A stretch of DNA of 64,000 nucleotides, from contig JANSXC010000024.1 of NCBI GenBank assembly GCA_024743115.1, positions 1 through 64,000 on the forward strand. Direction: 5' to 3'. The position numbers and the translations under genes are program-made. Position 1 is the stretch's first letter. Each line of letters starts with the position of its first letter. The DNA comes from a bacterium (GTDB lineage Bacteria > Planctomycetota > UBA1135 > UBA2386). Below the pieces are notes generated by a model. The model was not told where the DNA came from and did no database searches. It was given only the letters and a program-made list of their open reading frames with translations. Positions 48,903 to 55,251 of the stretch are shown piece by piece.

Positions 48903-49601
48903 TCAGGCGAGGTCGGCCGCGAGGATCGCCGCCGCGAGCGGCAAGTCTTCCGGGCGTGTGATCTTGAGGTTCGTCGGTGAGCCGGGGACGACGGCCACCG
49001 GCTCACCGAGATGTTCGACGAGCGAGACGTCGTCGGTGCCGATGAAGTTCGTCGCCGCGGCGTGATCGAGCGCGCGCTGCAGCAGCTCGCGTCGGATGAC
49101 CTGTGGCGTTTGCGCCAGCCAGAGCTGCGACCGATCGACCGTGTGCACGATCAGGTCGTCGTCGACGCGTTTGATCGTGTCGGCGGCGGGCATGGCCAGC
49201 AGCGCGGCGCCCGTAATCGTCGCGGCCTCGACGCAGGCCTGCATCGCCGCGATCGGCAGCAGTGCGCGGGCCGCATCGTGGATCGCGACGACGGTCACAT
49301 CGTCGTCGGCCGCGGCGAGGCCCAGGCGCATCGATTCCTGGCGGGAGTCGCCACCGTGGCAGAACCGCACGTCGCCGAGTTCGCCGAGGTGTTGGCGCCA
49401 GGGTGCGAGATGTTCTTCGTCGGCCGCGCCGGCTACGATCACCAGCTGGTTGCCGGTCGTCGGCATCCCTATCGCTCGGGCCAGTCGCTCGGCCGAGTGC
49501 ACGAGCACGGGGCGGTCGCCGAGCTGGAGATACGGCTTCGGCACCGGCCCGCCGAAGCGCGTTCCGCGGCCGGCGGCGAGCAGCAAGCAGGCGACCTTCA
49601 C
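48903..49601 (-). CDS. ispD: 2-C-methyl-D-erythritol 4-phosphate cytidylyltransferase
   Basis: 232 residues from GTG 49601. It activates MEP with CTP. The nucleotide-binding start VACLLLAAGRGTRFGGPVPKP, the mid motif AIHDAARALLP and QTPQVIRRELLQRAL are typical. GTG 49601 is preferred to GTG 49613 because the family normally begins within three residues of the first strand and TAGTGT lies 8 nt upstream on the minus strand. It is divergent from ruvC across a shared promoter core. Confidence 0.96.
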   Translation of the reverse strand: MKVACLLLAAGRGTRFGGPVPKPYLQLGDRPVLVHSAERLARAIGMPTTGNQLVIVAGAADEEHLAPWRQHLGELGDVRFCHGGDSRQESMRLGLAAADDDVTVVAIHDAARALLPIAAMQACVEAATITGAALLAMPAADTIKRVDDDLIVHTVDRSQLWLAQTPQVIRRELLQRALDHAAATNFIGTDDVSLVEHLGEPVAVVPGSPTNLKITRPEDLPLAAAILAADLA

Positions 49602-49609
49602 GCCGCGAG

Positions 49610-49619
49610 ACACTACACT
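49610..49619. promoter_or_regulatory. Symmetric bidirectional -10 element (ACACTACACT)
   Basis: On the minus strand TAGTGT (49615-49610) ends 8 nt before the ispD GTG at 49601. On the plus strand TACACT (49614-49619) ends 7 nt before the ruvC GTG at 49627. The two share the central TA. It is the same ANNNTANNNT layout as at 5172-5181. Confidence 0.6.
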
Positions 49620-49626
49620 GCCCGTC

Positions 49627-50211
49627 GTGGCGGTGGTGCGGATTCTGGGTATCGACCCGGGGACTCAGTGCGTGGGTTACGCGTGTCTCGAAATCACGCT
49701 CGCGGGTGCGCGAGCGGTCGGCGCCGACGCCCCGCTCGCGATGCGCGCGAGCAACGTGCGCGCGGCGGACTCGGGGGCCGGTGATGCACGCGTTGTCGAC
49801 TGCGGGGTCGTTCGGCTCGGCAAGCGCAACTCGCCGCTGCCATCGCGCCTGCTCGCGTTGACCGGCGAGTTCCAGCAGCTCGTCGCCGCGCATCGACCGC
49901 ATGAGATCGCGCTCGAGGAAGCGTTCTACGGCAAGAGCGTGCAGGCCGCGTTGCGCATCGGCGAGGCGCGAGGCGTCATCCTGGCGGAGTCCGCGCGCGC
50001 GGGGCTCGCCGTGCACCAGTTTGCGCCGGCCCGTATCAAGCGCTGCGTGACCGGCCGCGGCGACGCGTCGAAAGAGGTTGTCGCGGCGATGGTTGCGCGG
50101 CTGGTTCGACTGCCGGTCGGGGTTGGCGCGCTGCCGCGGGACGCCACGGATGCCGTAGGAATTGCGCTCACCCGTATTGAGCAGCGCCGCTCGCCCGAAC
50201 TGGTCGATTGA
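49627..50211 (+). CDS. ruvC: Holliday junction resolvase RuvC
   Basis: 194 residues from GTG 49627. It cuts four-way junctions after RuvAB branch migration. The RNase H-like acidic residues are present: Asp10 (GIDPGT), Glu in ALEEAFYGK (97/98), Asp172 and Asp175 (PRDATDAVGIAL). A segment at about 20-50 (RAVGADAPLAMRASNVRAAD) is a little longer than in E. coli. ruvA and ruvB are not adjacent. It is divergent from ispD. Confidence 0.95.
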   Translation: MAVVRILGIDPGTQCVGYACLEITLAGARAVGADAPLAMRASNVRAADSGAGDARVVDCGVVRLGKRNSPLPSRLLALTGEFQQLVAAHRPHEIALEEAFYGKSVQAALRIGEARGVILAESARAGLAVHQFAPARIKRCVTGRGDASKEVVAAMVARLVRLPVGVGALPRDATDAVGIALTRIEQRRSPELVD

Positions 50212-50316
50212 GTGGGAACGGGCCGGTGATCCGGCGCTGTCGGACGGACTCCCCCCTGTTATGGGCGTTTCCGTTGCATGAAATCGCAAAACCGTGGTTC
50301 TCGGGTGATCGGCCCG

Positions 50317-50345
50317 TTGCCAGGTCCTGTTCGGTGGGCAATAAT
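50317..50345 (+). promoter_or_regulatory. Putative sigma-70-type promoter with long leader
   Basis: TTGCCA (50317-50322) and AATAAT (50340-50345) are separated by 17 nt, each one mismatch from consensus. A transcript from about 50352 would have a leader of about 234 nt before the ATG at 50586. The 374-nt stretch 50212-50585 holds no convincing gene; a hairpin CCCGGA/TCCGGG lies within the leader near 50476-50495. Confidence 0.5.
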
Positions 50346-50585
50346 CGTATTGCGGTTAGTGAGGCTCCCACGATTGCACCAACGTAAGTTGGCGGCGGAG
50401 GCCCAGCGCCATCCGTCCATCGCAATCGGCGTCCCCCTGGGTCGCCGAACGCTGCCGTTCTCGCTGTGTGGTTTCCCGGATGCCCAGTCCGGGGACAGTT
50501 CCGATTTTGGCTTCCGTCACGAGTTCGGGTGGCGCGGATCCGGAATGTGGTCGCTGGCGAGCGACATGGTTGGGGAGATGACTAG

Positions 50586-51761
50586 ATGATGCGTGCTCCG
50601 ATCCTGCTGCAGTCGCGAGAGCGGCTGTGGCCCGTGGTCCGTGAACGACTCGATGCGATCGAGCTCGGCCTCGAGCTGGTGCTCGATGGCCTCGACTGTT
50701 CGCACGGGCAGCACGGTTTCGTCGATGGACTCGCGCGCGATGGTGCCGGCGCTCCGGTCCTCGTCCTGTTGGCCGTCGAGGGCGACCCACTATTGCTGCC
50801 GCGCGTCATGTCCGCGGCGGAGTTCCTCGCCCGCAACGAGCAGGCGCTCGTTCATGCCGTTCCCGAGGGCAACTACTGCCGCGGCGCGGTCGCTCGCATC
50901 CTCGTGATCGGCACCGAGGCCGCGAACGCGGAGCTCGCCGCGCTGCAGCGCCTCGGTCTGCGCGAGCGTGGTCTACCCGGGCTCGAGCTCTGTCGCCTCG
51001 AGCCGTTTCGGCTGGCTGGCACCGAGCGGTTCGCCGTCAGTTGGATCGACGTGGCGGGGCCCGCAGTCGGCGTGACCGGCGCGCCGATCCAGGAGCCGGC
51101 GGCTCCGTCGGCGAAGTCGTTGGCCAGTCCCATGCCGGCTGCTGCGACCGACGATCCGTCGGACGGTCGCGTCGCCGGCGATGTGCGGCAAGCGAAGTCT
51201 GACGGCGCCGCCGACGATGGACGTTTCGAAGAGCTGCTGGACCACGGTCGCAGCGAGCTCTGGCAACTGGTCGAAGTGCTCTGCGACCGCCTCGACCCCG
51301 CGGTGCGGATCGAGCGCGAAGGTCTGCGGCGCCGGATCACCTGGCAGGGCCGTCCCCTCGGACAGGTTGTCTGCCGCGATGGCGGGCTGCGGGCGACCGC
51401 GGCTTCGGGCCAAGAACACACCCTTCTGTCGAAGAGCGACGTGCGCGTATTCGGCGATCAGCTCGTCCGGCGTTATGCCGAACTCGCCGGTCTCCGGTCG
51501 CACTGCTCGGTCGCAGCGCCAACCAACGGCGTGGCAGCCGCGCGCGGTTCTTCGGCCGGAGCTCCCCCCGTTCCCTCTTCCTTCGATGGCAACGGCTCGA
51601 CTCCGCGCGTCCAGGTGCGGAATGCCGCTGTGAGTCGTAGTCAGCCGCCCGCACGCGACACGCTGCGGTCGGCGATGGTCGAAGCGATGCTCTCCCCCGA
51701 GGAGTTCGCCGCTTTGGCCGAATCCCAGAATGCTGCCATGCCCGAGGAACCGCCCGGCTAG
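50586..51761 (+). CDS. Protein of unknown function, possible nuclease-like N-terminal domain
   Basis: 391 residues, soluble. The N-terminal half (LELVLDGLDCSHGQHGFVDG, then APVLVLLAVEGDPLL, then FLARNEQALVHAVPEGNY) has an outline resembling restriction-endonuclease-like cores, but the catalytic residues are not clear. A low-complexity linker (about 165-205) leads to a C-terminal domain with LWQLVEVLCDRLDPAVRIE and RYAELAGL and a disordered tail. No family is recognised. It precedes the MinD-like gene by 32 nt. Confidence 0.6.
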   Translation: MMRAPILLQSRERLWPVVRERLDAIELGLELVLDGLDCSHGQHGFVDGLARDGAGAPVLVLLAVEGDPLLLPRVMSAAEFLARNEQALVHAVPEGNYCRGAVARILVIGTEAANAELAALQRLGLRERGLPGLELCRLEPFRLAGTERFAVSWIDVAGPAVGVTGAPIQEPAAPSAKSLASPMPAAATDDPSDGRVAGDVRQAKSDGAADDGRFEELLDHGRSELWQLVEVLCDRLDPAVRIEREGLRRRITWQGRPLGQVVCRDGGLRATAASGQEHTLLSKSDVRVFGDQLVRRYAELAGLRSHCSVAAPTNGVAAARGSSAGAPPVPSSFDGNGSTPRVQVRNAAVSRSQPPARDTLRSAMVEAMLSPEEFAALAESQNAAMPEEPPG

Positions 51762-51793
51762 ACCGACCTCGGCGCAGATGGTGGCGTTTCGAG

Positions 51794-52705
51794 GTGCATG
51801 TGGAACGCAACCGGCTTGCCAGCAACACCCGACGCGGCTTTCTCCAGCGGCTGTTTCGCCGCGGTGGAGGGGGGCCGCCCTTGCCCCATCGCGAAGCCGC
51901 TGTCGTGGCGTTCGCGAGCGGGAAAGGCGGTACCGGTAAGTCTTTCCTGACGACGAGCCTCGCGATCGCACTGCATCGTCGGGGCCGTCGCGTCGTCGTG
52001 GTCGACTGTGACTTCGGGCTCGCGAACGCGCATCTGCTGTTCGGTGTCAAACCGGTCTACACGATGCGGAACGTGCTCGATGGCGGAGTCACGACCGAGC
52101 AGTCCCTGACGGCAACGCCCCATGGTCCGATGCTGCTCGCGGGTGGTTCGGGGATCGCCAGTCTGTGCGAGCTCGACGCGGGTCACATGGCGCTGGTCGC
52201 GCGTTCGATGCAGTGGCTCGCGCGCAGCTTCGACGTCGTGCTGATCGATTCGCCGGCCGGGCTGGCGCCGCAGGCGTTGCTGATGGCGCTCGCGGCCACG
52301 CACGTCGTCGTGGTGACGAACCCCGAGATCGCCGCGCTCACGGATGCCTACGCGTTGATCAAGTGCCTGTCGAGGCAGCCCGGTTGTCCGGAGCTCCACC
52401 TCGCGGTCAACCGCGTGCTCGAGCCCGGCCTCGGGTTGCTGACGTACGAACGACTCGCAGCGGTTTCGAAGCAGTTCTCGGGTTGCTCGCTCCACTACGT
52501 TGGCGAGATTGCCGAGGACCCGGCGGTGACGCATCGCCGGCTCGGGCAGGAGCCCTTGCTCGTATCCCATCCGACATGTCGAACCTCCCTCGCGATTCAG
52601 CGCATGCTCGCGACGATGCAGCAGCAGATGGCCGGCCTCGAGCCGATCGTCTGCACGGGGGGCGGGATCGATCAGCGGATGACGGCGCAGCTGGCCCGCT
52701 GGTAA
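51794..52705 (+). CDS. MinD/ParA-family ATPase, FlhG-like
   Basis: 303 residues from GTG 51794. A deviant Walker A (FASGKGGTGKSFLTTSLA) and VVVVDCDFGLANAHLLFG, then LIDSPAGLAPQAL, are diagnostic of the MinD/ParA superfamily and closest to FlhG-type proteins. Such ATPases place or count large structures at the cell pole or membrane. The basic N-terminal extension (NTRRGFLQRLFRRGG) could bind membrane or DNA. No flagellar, Min or plasmid-partition gene is adjacent, so the cargo is unknown. Confidence 0.88.
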   Translation: MHVERNRLASNTRRGFLQRLFRRGGGGPPLPHREAAVVAFASGKGGTGKSFLTTSLAIALHRRGRRVVVVDCDFGLANAHLLFGVKPVYTMRNVLDGGVTTEQSLTATPHGPMLLAGGSGIASLCELDAGHMALVARSMQWLARSFDVVLIDSPAGLAPQALLMALAATHVVVVTNPEIAALTDAYALIKCLSRQPGCPELHLAVNRVLEPGLGLLTYERLAAVSKQFSGCSLHYVGEIAEDPAVTHRRLGQEPLLVSHPTCRTSLAIQRMLATMQQQMAGLEPIVCTGGGIDQRMTAQLARW

Positions 52706-52758
52706 CGGCCGCGGCCGCGAGCGGTTCCCTCGGGCCGTGGCCGGGGCGCCGTGAGGTC

Positions 52759-53055
52759 GTGCTGCGCATCTGGCTCGTCGTCACGCTCGGGTTGGCGGTC
52801 CGGGCGTTCGCGTTCGGGCTGCTCGGACCCGATCCGCGCCACGCGCTCGTGATCGAGCCGGTCACGATCGACCTCAACTCGGCCCGCCTCTTCGAGCTGC
52901 AGGCGCTGCCAGGAATCGGCCGCGCCAAGGCCGAGGCAATCATCCTTCATCGGCTGCGCCACGGCCCGTTCGAGGCGGTCGCAGGGCTTGATGCCGTCGA
53001 CGGTTTCGGCGCGCGGGTGGTCCAGGCGCTCGCGCCGTTCGTGAAGGTCGACTGA
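52759..53055 (+). CDS. ComEA-like helix-hairpin-helix protein
   Basis: 98 residues from GTG 52759. One membrane helix (LRIWLVVTLGLAVRAFAFGLL) precedes a double helix-hairpin-helix: DLNSARLFELQALPGIGRAK and AVAGLDAVDGFGARVVQAL. This is the ComEA layout, which binds DNA outside the membrane during uptake or otherwise at the cell surface. No start codon lies further upstream in frame with support. Other competence genes are not seen. Confidence 0.8.
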   Translation: MLRIWLVVTLGLAVRAFAFGLLGPDPRHALVIEPVTIDLNSARLFELQALPGIGRAKAEAIILHRLRHGPFEAVAGLDAVDGFGARVVQALAPFVKVD

Positions 53056-53137
53056 AGCCGCTTGGCGTCGAAACCACCGATTCCTGCGCGCGACGGTTCC
53101 TGCCGTATCTGGCCGGCGCCAGTTCTCGACTGGAGTT

Positions 53138-53239
53138 CTAACCCGCTTCGCTCGCCAGCATCACGCGCCAGCACGCCGCAATCGCCCGGATCCTGCGTCC
53201 GGCGGCCGGCCCACGACGCTGGTGAGCGAAGCGGGCTAG
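53138..53239. repeat. Long-loop inverted repeat with CGCTTCGCTC motif
   Basis: The 22-nt arm 53138-53159 is inverted at 53218-53239 with two mismatches and a 58-nt loop. The arms carry CCCGCTTCGCTC/GAGCGAAGCGGG, related to the GAGCGAAGCGAG found at 9668-9704. It fills much of the 221-nt gap before nadC. Confidence 0.6.
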
Positions 53240-53259
53240 GCGCCGTTGCCCGTTCGGGT

Positions 53260-53265
53260 TAGGCT
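53260..53265 (+). promoter_or_regulatory. Putative -10 element (TAGGCT)
   Basis: TAGGCT ends 11 nt before the nadC ATG at 53277, the same hexamer as at 11188 and 15121. Confidence 0.35.
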
Positions 53266-53276
53266 TCTCGGCCACC

Positions 53277-54254
53277 ATGGATGGCGCTGCCGATGCGACG
53301 ATCGACCGGGTGCGCCGCGCCCTCGCAGAAGATCTCGGGTGCGCCGATGGCGGCTCTTCCGGCCAGATGGCTCCTCCTGGTTCGACTGCCCTGGGTTCGA
53401 CTGCCCTGGGTTTGGGGGCTGCCGGCGGGCTGAGGCTCGAGAGCGACGTCACGTCGCACCTCGCCGTGCCAGCCGATGCTCGCGGCCGGGCCCGGATGGT
53501 CAGCAAGGCCAGTGGCGTGCTCGCGGGACTCGATTGCGCGACCGCGGCGTTCCGACTCCTCGATTCCGGCAGTCGCGTCGACCTGGCTCGGCGGGACGGC
53601 GATGCGGTCGAGCCCGGCGTCGAGGTCCTGCGCGTCGAGGCCGCGATGCCGGCGCTGCTGGCCGCGGAGCGCACGGCGCTCAACTTCGTGCAGCGGCTCT
53701 CCGGCGTCGCGACGCTGACCCGGCAGTTCGTCGACGCGGTCGCTGGCACGGGCGCCCGGATCCTCGATACCCGCAAGACGACGCCGGGTTTGCGGCTGCT
53801 CGAGAAGGCGGCGGTCGTGGCCGGTGGCGGCCACAACCATAGGATCGGTCTGTTCGATCAGGTGTTGCTCAAGGAGAACCACTTCGCACTGGCGCGTCCC
53901 GTCGGATACGAAGAGGTCGTGCGGCGCTGTGTCGACAACCCGGATCGCACCGCGCCGGTCATCGCGGAGGCGCGGACGGTCGACGAGGCCGTGGCCGCCG
54001 TTCGTGGTGGCGCGGACGTCGTGCTGCTCGACAACTTCGCGGCCGGTAAGCCCCTGCGCGCGGCGGTCGCCGCCGTCCAGGCCACCGCGCACGAGCTGTC
54101 GCGCCAGGTCGAGACCGAGGCTTCCGGCGGCATCGACCTGCAGACCGTGCGGGCGTTCGCGGAGTGTGGTGTCGACCGCATCTCGGTGGGCGCGGTGACG
54201 CACTCGGCGCCGGCGCTCGATCTGTCCCTGCTGGTCGAGGGGGTTGCGGCATGA
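53277..54254 (+). CDS. nadC: Nicotinate-nucleotide pyrophosphorylase (carboxylating)
   Basis: 325 residues. It converts quinolinate and PRPP to nicotinate mononucleotide in NAD synthesis. Motifs include ERTALNFVQRLSGVATLT, DTRKTTPGLRLLEKAAVVAGGG, HNHRIGLFDQVLLKENH and EASGGIDLQTVRAFAECGVD. A low-complexity insertion at about 27-50, containing a 15-bp in-frame duplication (GSTAL twice), is not in typical NadC. The stop overlaps the next start as ATGA. Confidence 0.96.
   Translation: MDGAADATIDRVRRALAEDLGCADGGSSGQMAPPGSTALGSTALGLGAAGGLRLESDVTSHLAVPADARGRARMVSKASGVLAGLDCATAAFRLLDSGSRVDLARRDGDAVEPGVEVLRVEAAMPALLAAERTALNFVQRLSGVATLTRQFVDAVAGTGARILDTRKTTPGLRLLEKAAVVAGGGHNHRIGLFDQVLLKENHFALARPVGYEEVVRRCVDNPDRTAPVIAEARTVDEAVAAVRGGADVVLLDNFAAGKPLRAAVAAVQATAHELSRQVETEASGGIDLQTVRAFAECGVDRISVGAVTHSAPALDLSLLVEGVAA
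53379..53408. repeat. In-frame 15-bp duplication within nadC
   Basis: GGTTCGACTGCCCTG occurs twice in direct succession (53379-53393 and 53394-53408), coding GSTAL twice. Confidence 0.9.
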
Positions 54255-54676
54255 CCCACGAACTGCTGTTCCAGCCCGAGCCGGGTGAGCTGCGGCGCGT
54301 GCGCAACGAGGTGCGCGAGGCGGCCGCGAAGCTCGGCGCGACCGAGCGGATCTGCGATACGGCGGCGCTCGTCGTCGACGAGCTGGTCAACAACGCGATC
54401 GAGCACGGTGCGGCCTACCGGCAACACGGCCACGAACTCGCGGTGCGGGTCGGCACGACCGCGGCCGGTCTCGAGCTCGAGTTCTGCGACCCGGAGATGC
54501 CCGACGACGAGGTCACGCAGCTCGGTGCGGCGCTCGGCAACGCCAACGAAGCGCCGTCGCTCGAGAACGAGCGCGGTCGCGGCCTGTTCCTGCTGTCGAT
54601 CTACCTCGAGGACCTGCGAGTCGGACTCGACAGCAAGGGCGGCCTGTCGTTGCGCGGCGTCATCGTCGGCGAATGA
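54251..54676 (+). CDS. RsbW-like anti-sigma-type ATPase/kinase
   Basis: 141 residues. A GHKL-type ATPase of the RsbW/SpoIIAB class: N-box VVDELVNNAIEHGAAYRQHG, the FCDPEMPDDE segment and G-box NERGRGLFLLSIYLEDL. Relatives phosphorylate anti-anti-sigma proteins or hold sigma factors. No RsbV-like partner or sigma gene adjoins; it is coupled by ATGA to nadC upstream and to the VanZ gene downstream. Confidence 0.88.
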   Translation: MTHELLFQPEPGELRRVRNEVREAAAKLGATERICDTAALVVDELVNNAIEHGAAYRQHGHELAVRVGTTAAGLELEFCDPEMPDDEVTQLGAALGNANEAPSLENERGRGLFLLSIYLEDLRVGLDSKGGLSLRGVIVGE

Positions 54677-55179
54677 GCCGTGTCCGCGCGGGCCTGCTGT
54701 GGCTGCTCGCGTGGTGGCTGCGTCTGCCACGGATCGTGCGAGTGCTCGCCCCGCTCGCGATCATGGTCTTTCTTTGGGTGTCGTCGTCGAAAACGCCGAC
54801 CTCGAAGCCGCCGAGCGTCGTGCGCGCGTTGCTGCACAATGGCGCCCACGTCGTCGCCTACTTCGCGCTCGGTGGCGCGTGGCTGCTCACGCTGCTCGGG
54901 CGCGGTGGCGAGGTGTTCGCGGCGTGGACGACTCGCCTGGTAGCTGCGACCATCGCGCTCGCCGTGCTCTACGGCGTCGTCGACGAGGTGCACCAGGCCT
55001 ATGTACCCGGGCGCCACAGCTCGTTCTGGGACATGGCCTCCGACGCGGTGGGGGCGGTGCTCGGCGTCGCGTTCGTCGCGTGGCTGACGAGCGGCGAGGC
55101 GCGGCGCGGCTGGCGTTGTGCGGCGCTCGTCGGCTTGGCGGTCCTCACCGTGCTCGCGGCGACGTTTCTGCCGGGCTGA
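54673..55179 (+). CDS. VanZ-family membrane protein
   Basis: 168 residues with four predicted helices. The VanZ hallmark is present: ALLHNGAHVVAYFALG and VVDEVHQAYVPGRHSSFWDM followed by DAVGAVLG. Some family members affect teicoplanin sensitivity, but most have no known function. Start ATG overlaps the upstream stop as ATGA. Confidence 0.88.
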   Translation: MSRVRAGLLWLLAWWLRLPRIVRVLAPLAIMVFLWVSSSKTPTSKPPSVVRALLHNGAHVVAYFALGGAWLLTLLGRGGEVFAAWTTRLVAATIALAVLYGVVDEVHQAYVPGRHSSFWDMASDAVGAVLGVAFVAWLTSGEARRGWRCAALVGLAVLTVLAATFLPG

Positions 55180-55238
55180 AACGCGCGGGTGCGGCTCCCG
55201 ATTCGGTGCGGGGCGGCGTGCTCGCGCCGTGCTTCCGC

Positions 55239-55244
55239 TACCGT
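55239..55244 (+). promoter_or_regulatory. Putative -10 element (TACCGT), leaderless type
   Basis: TACCGT ends 7 nt before the ATG at 55252 of the selenoprotein gene. Confidence 0.4.
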
Positions 55245-55251
55245 ATTCGGC

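Noticed and set aside
50278..50589. A 103-residue open frame ending at the start of the gene at 50586
   Set aside because: No ribosome site, no conserved or domain-like pattern, and it overlaps the promoter and leader. It reads like translated noncoding DNA.
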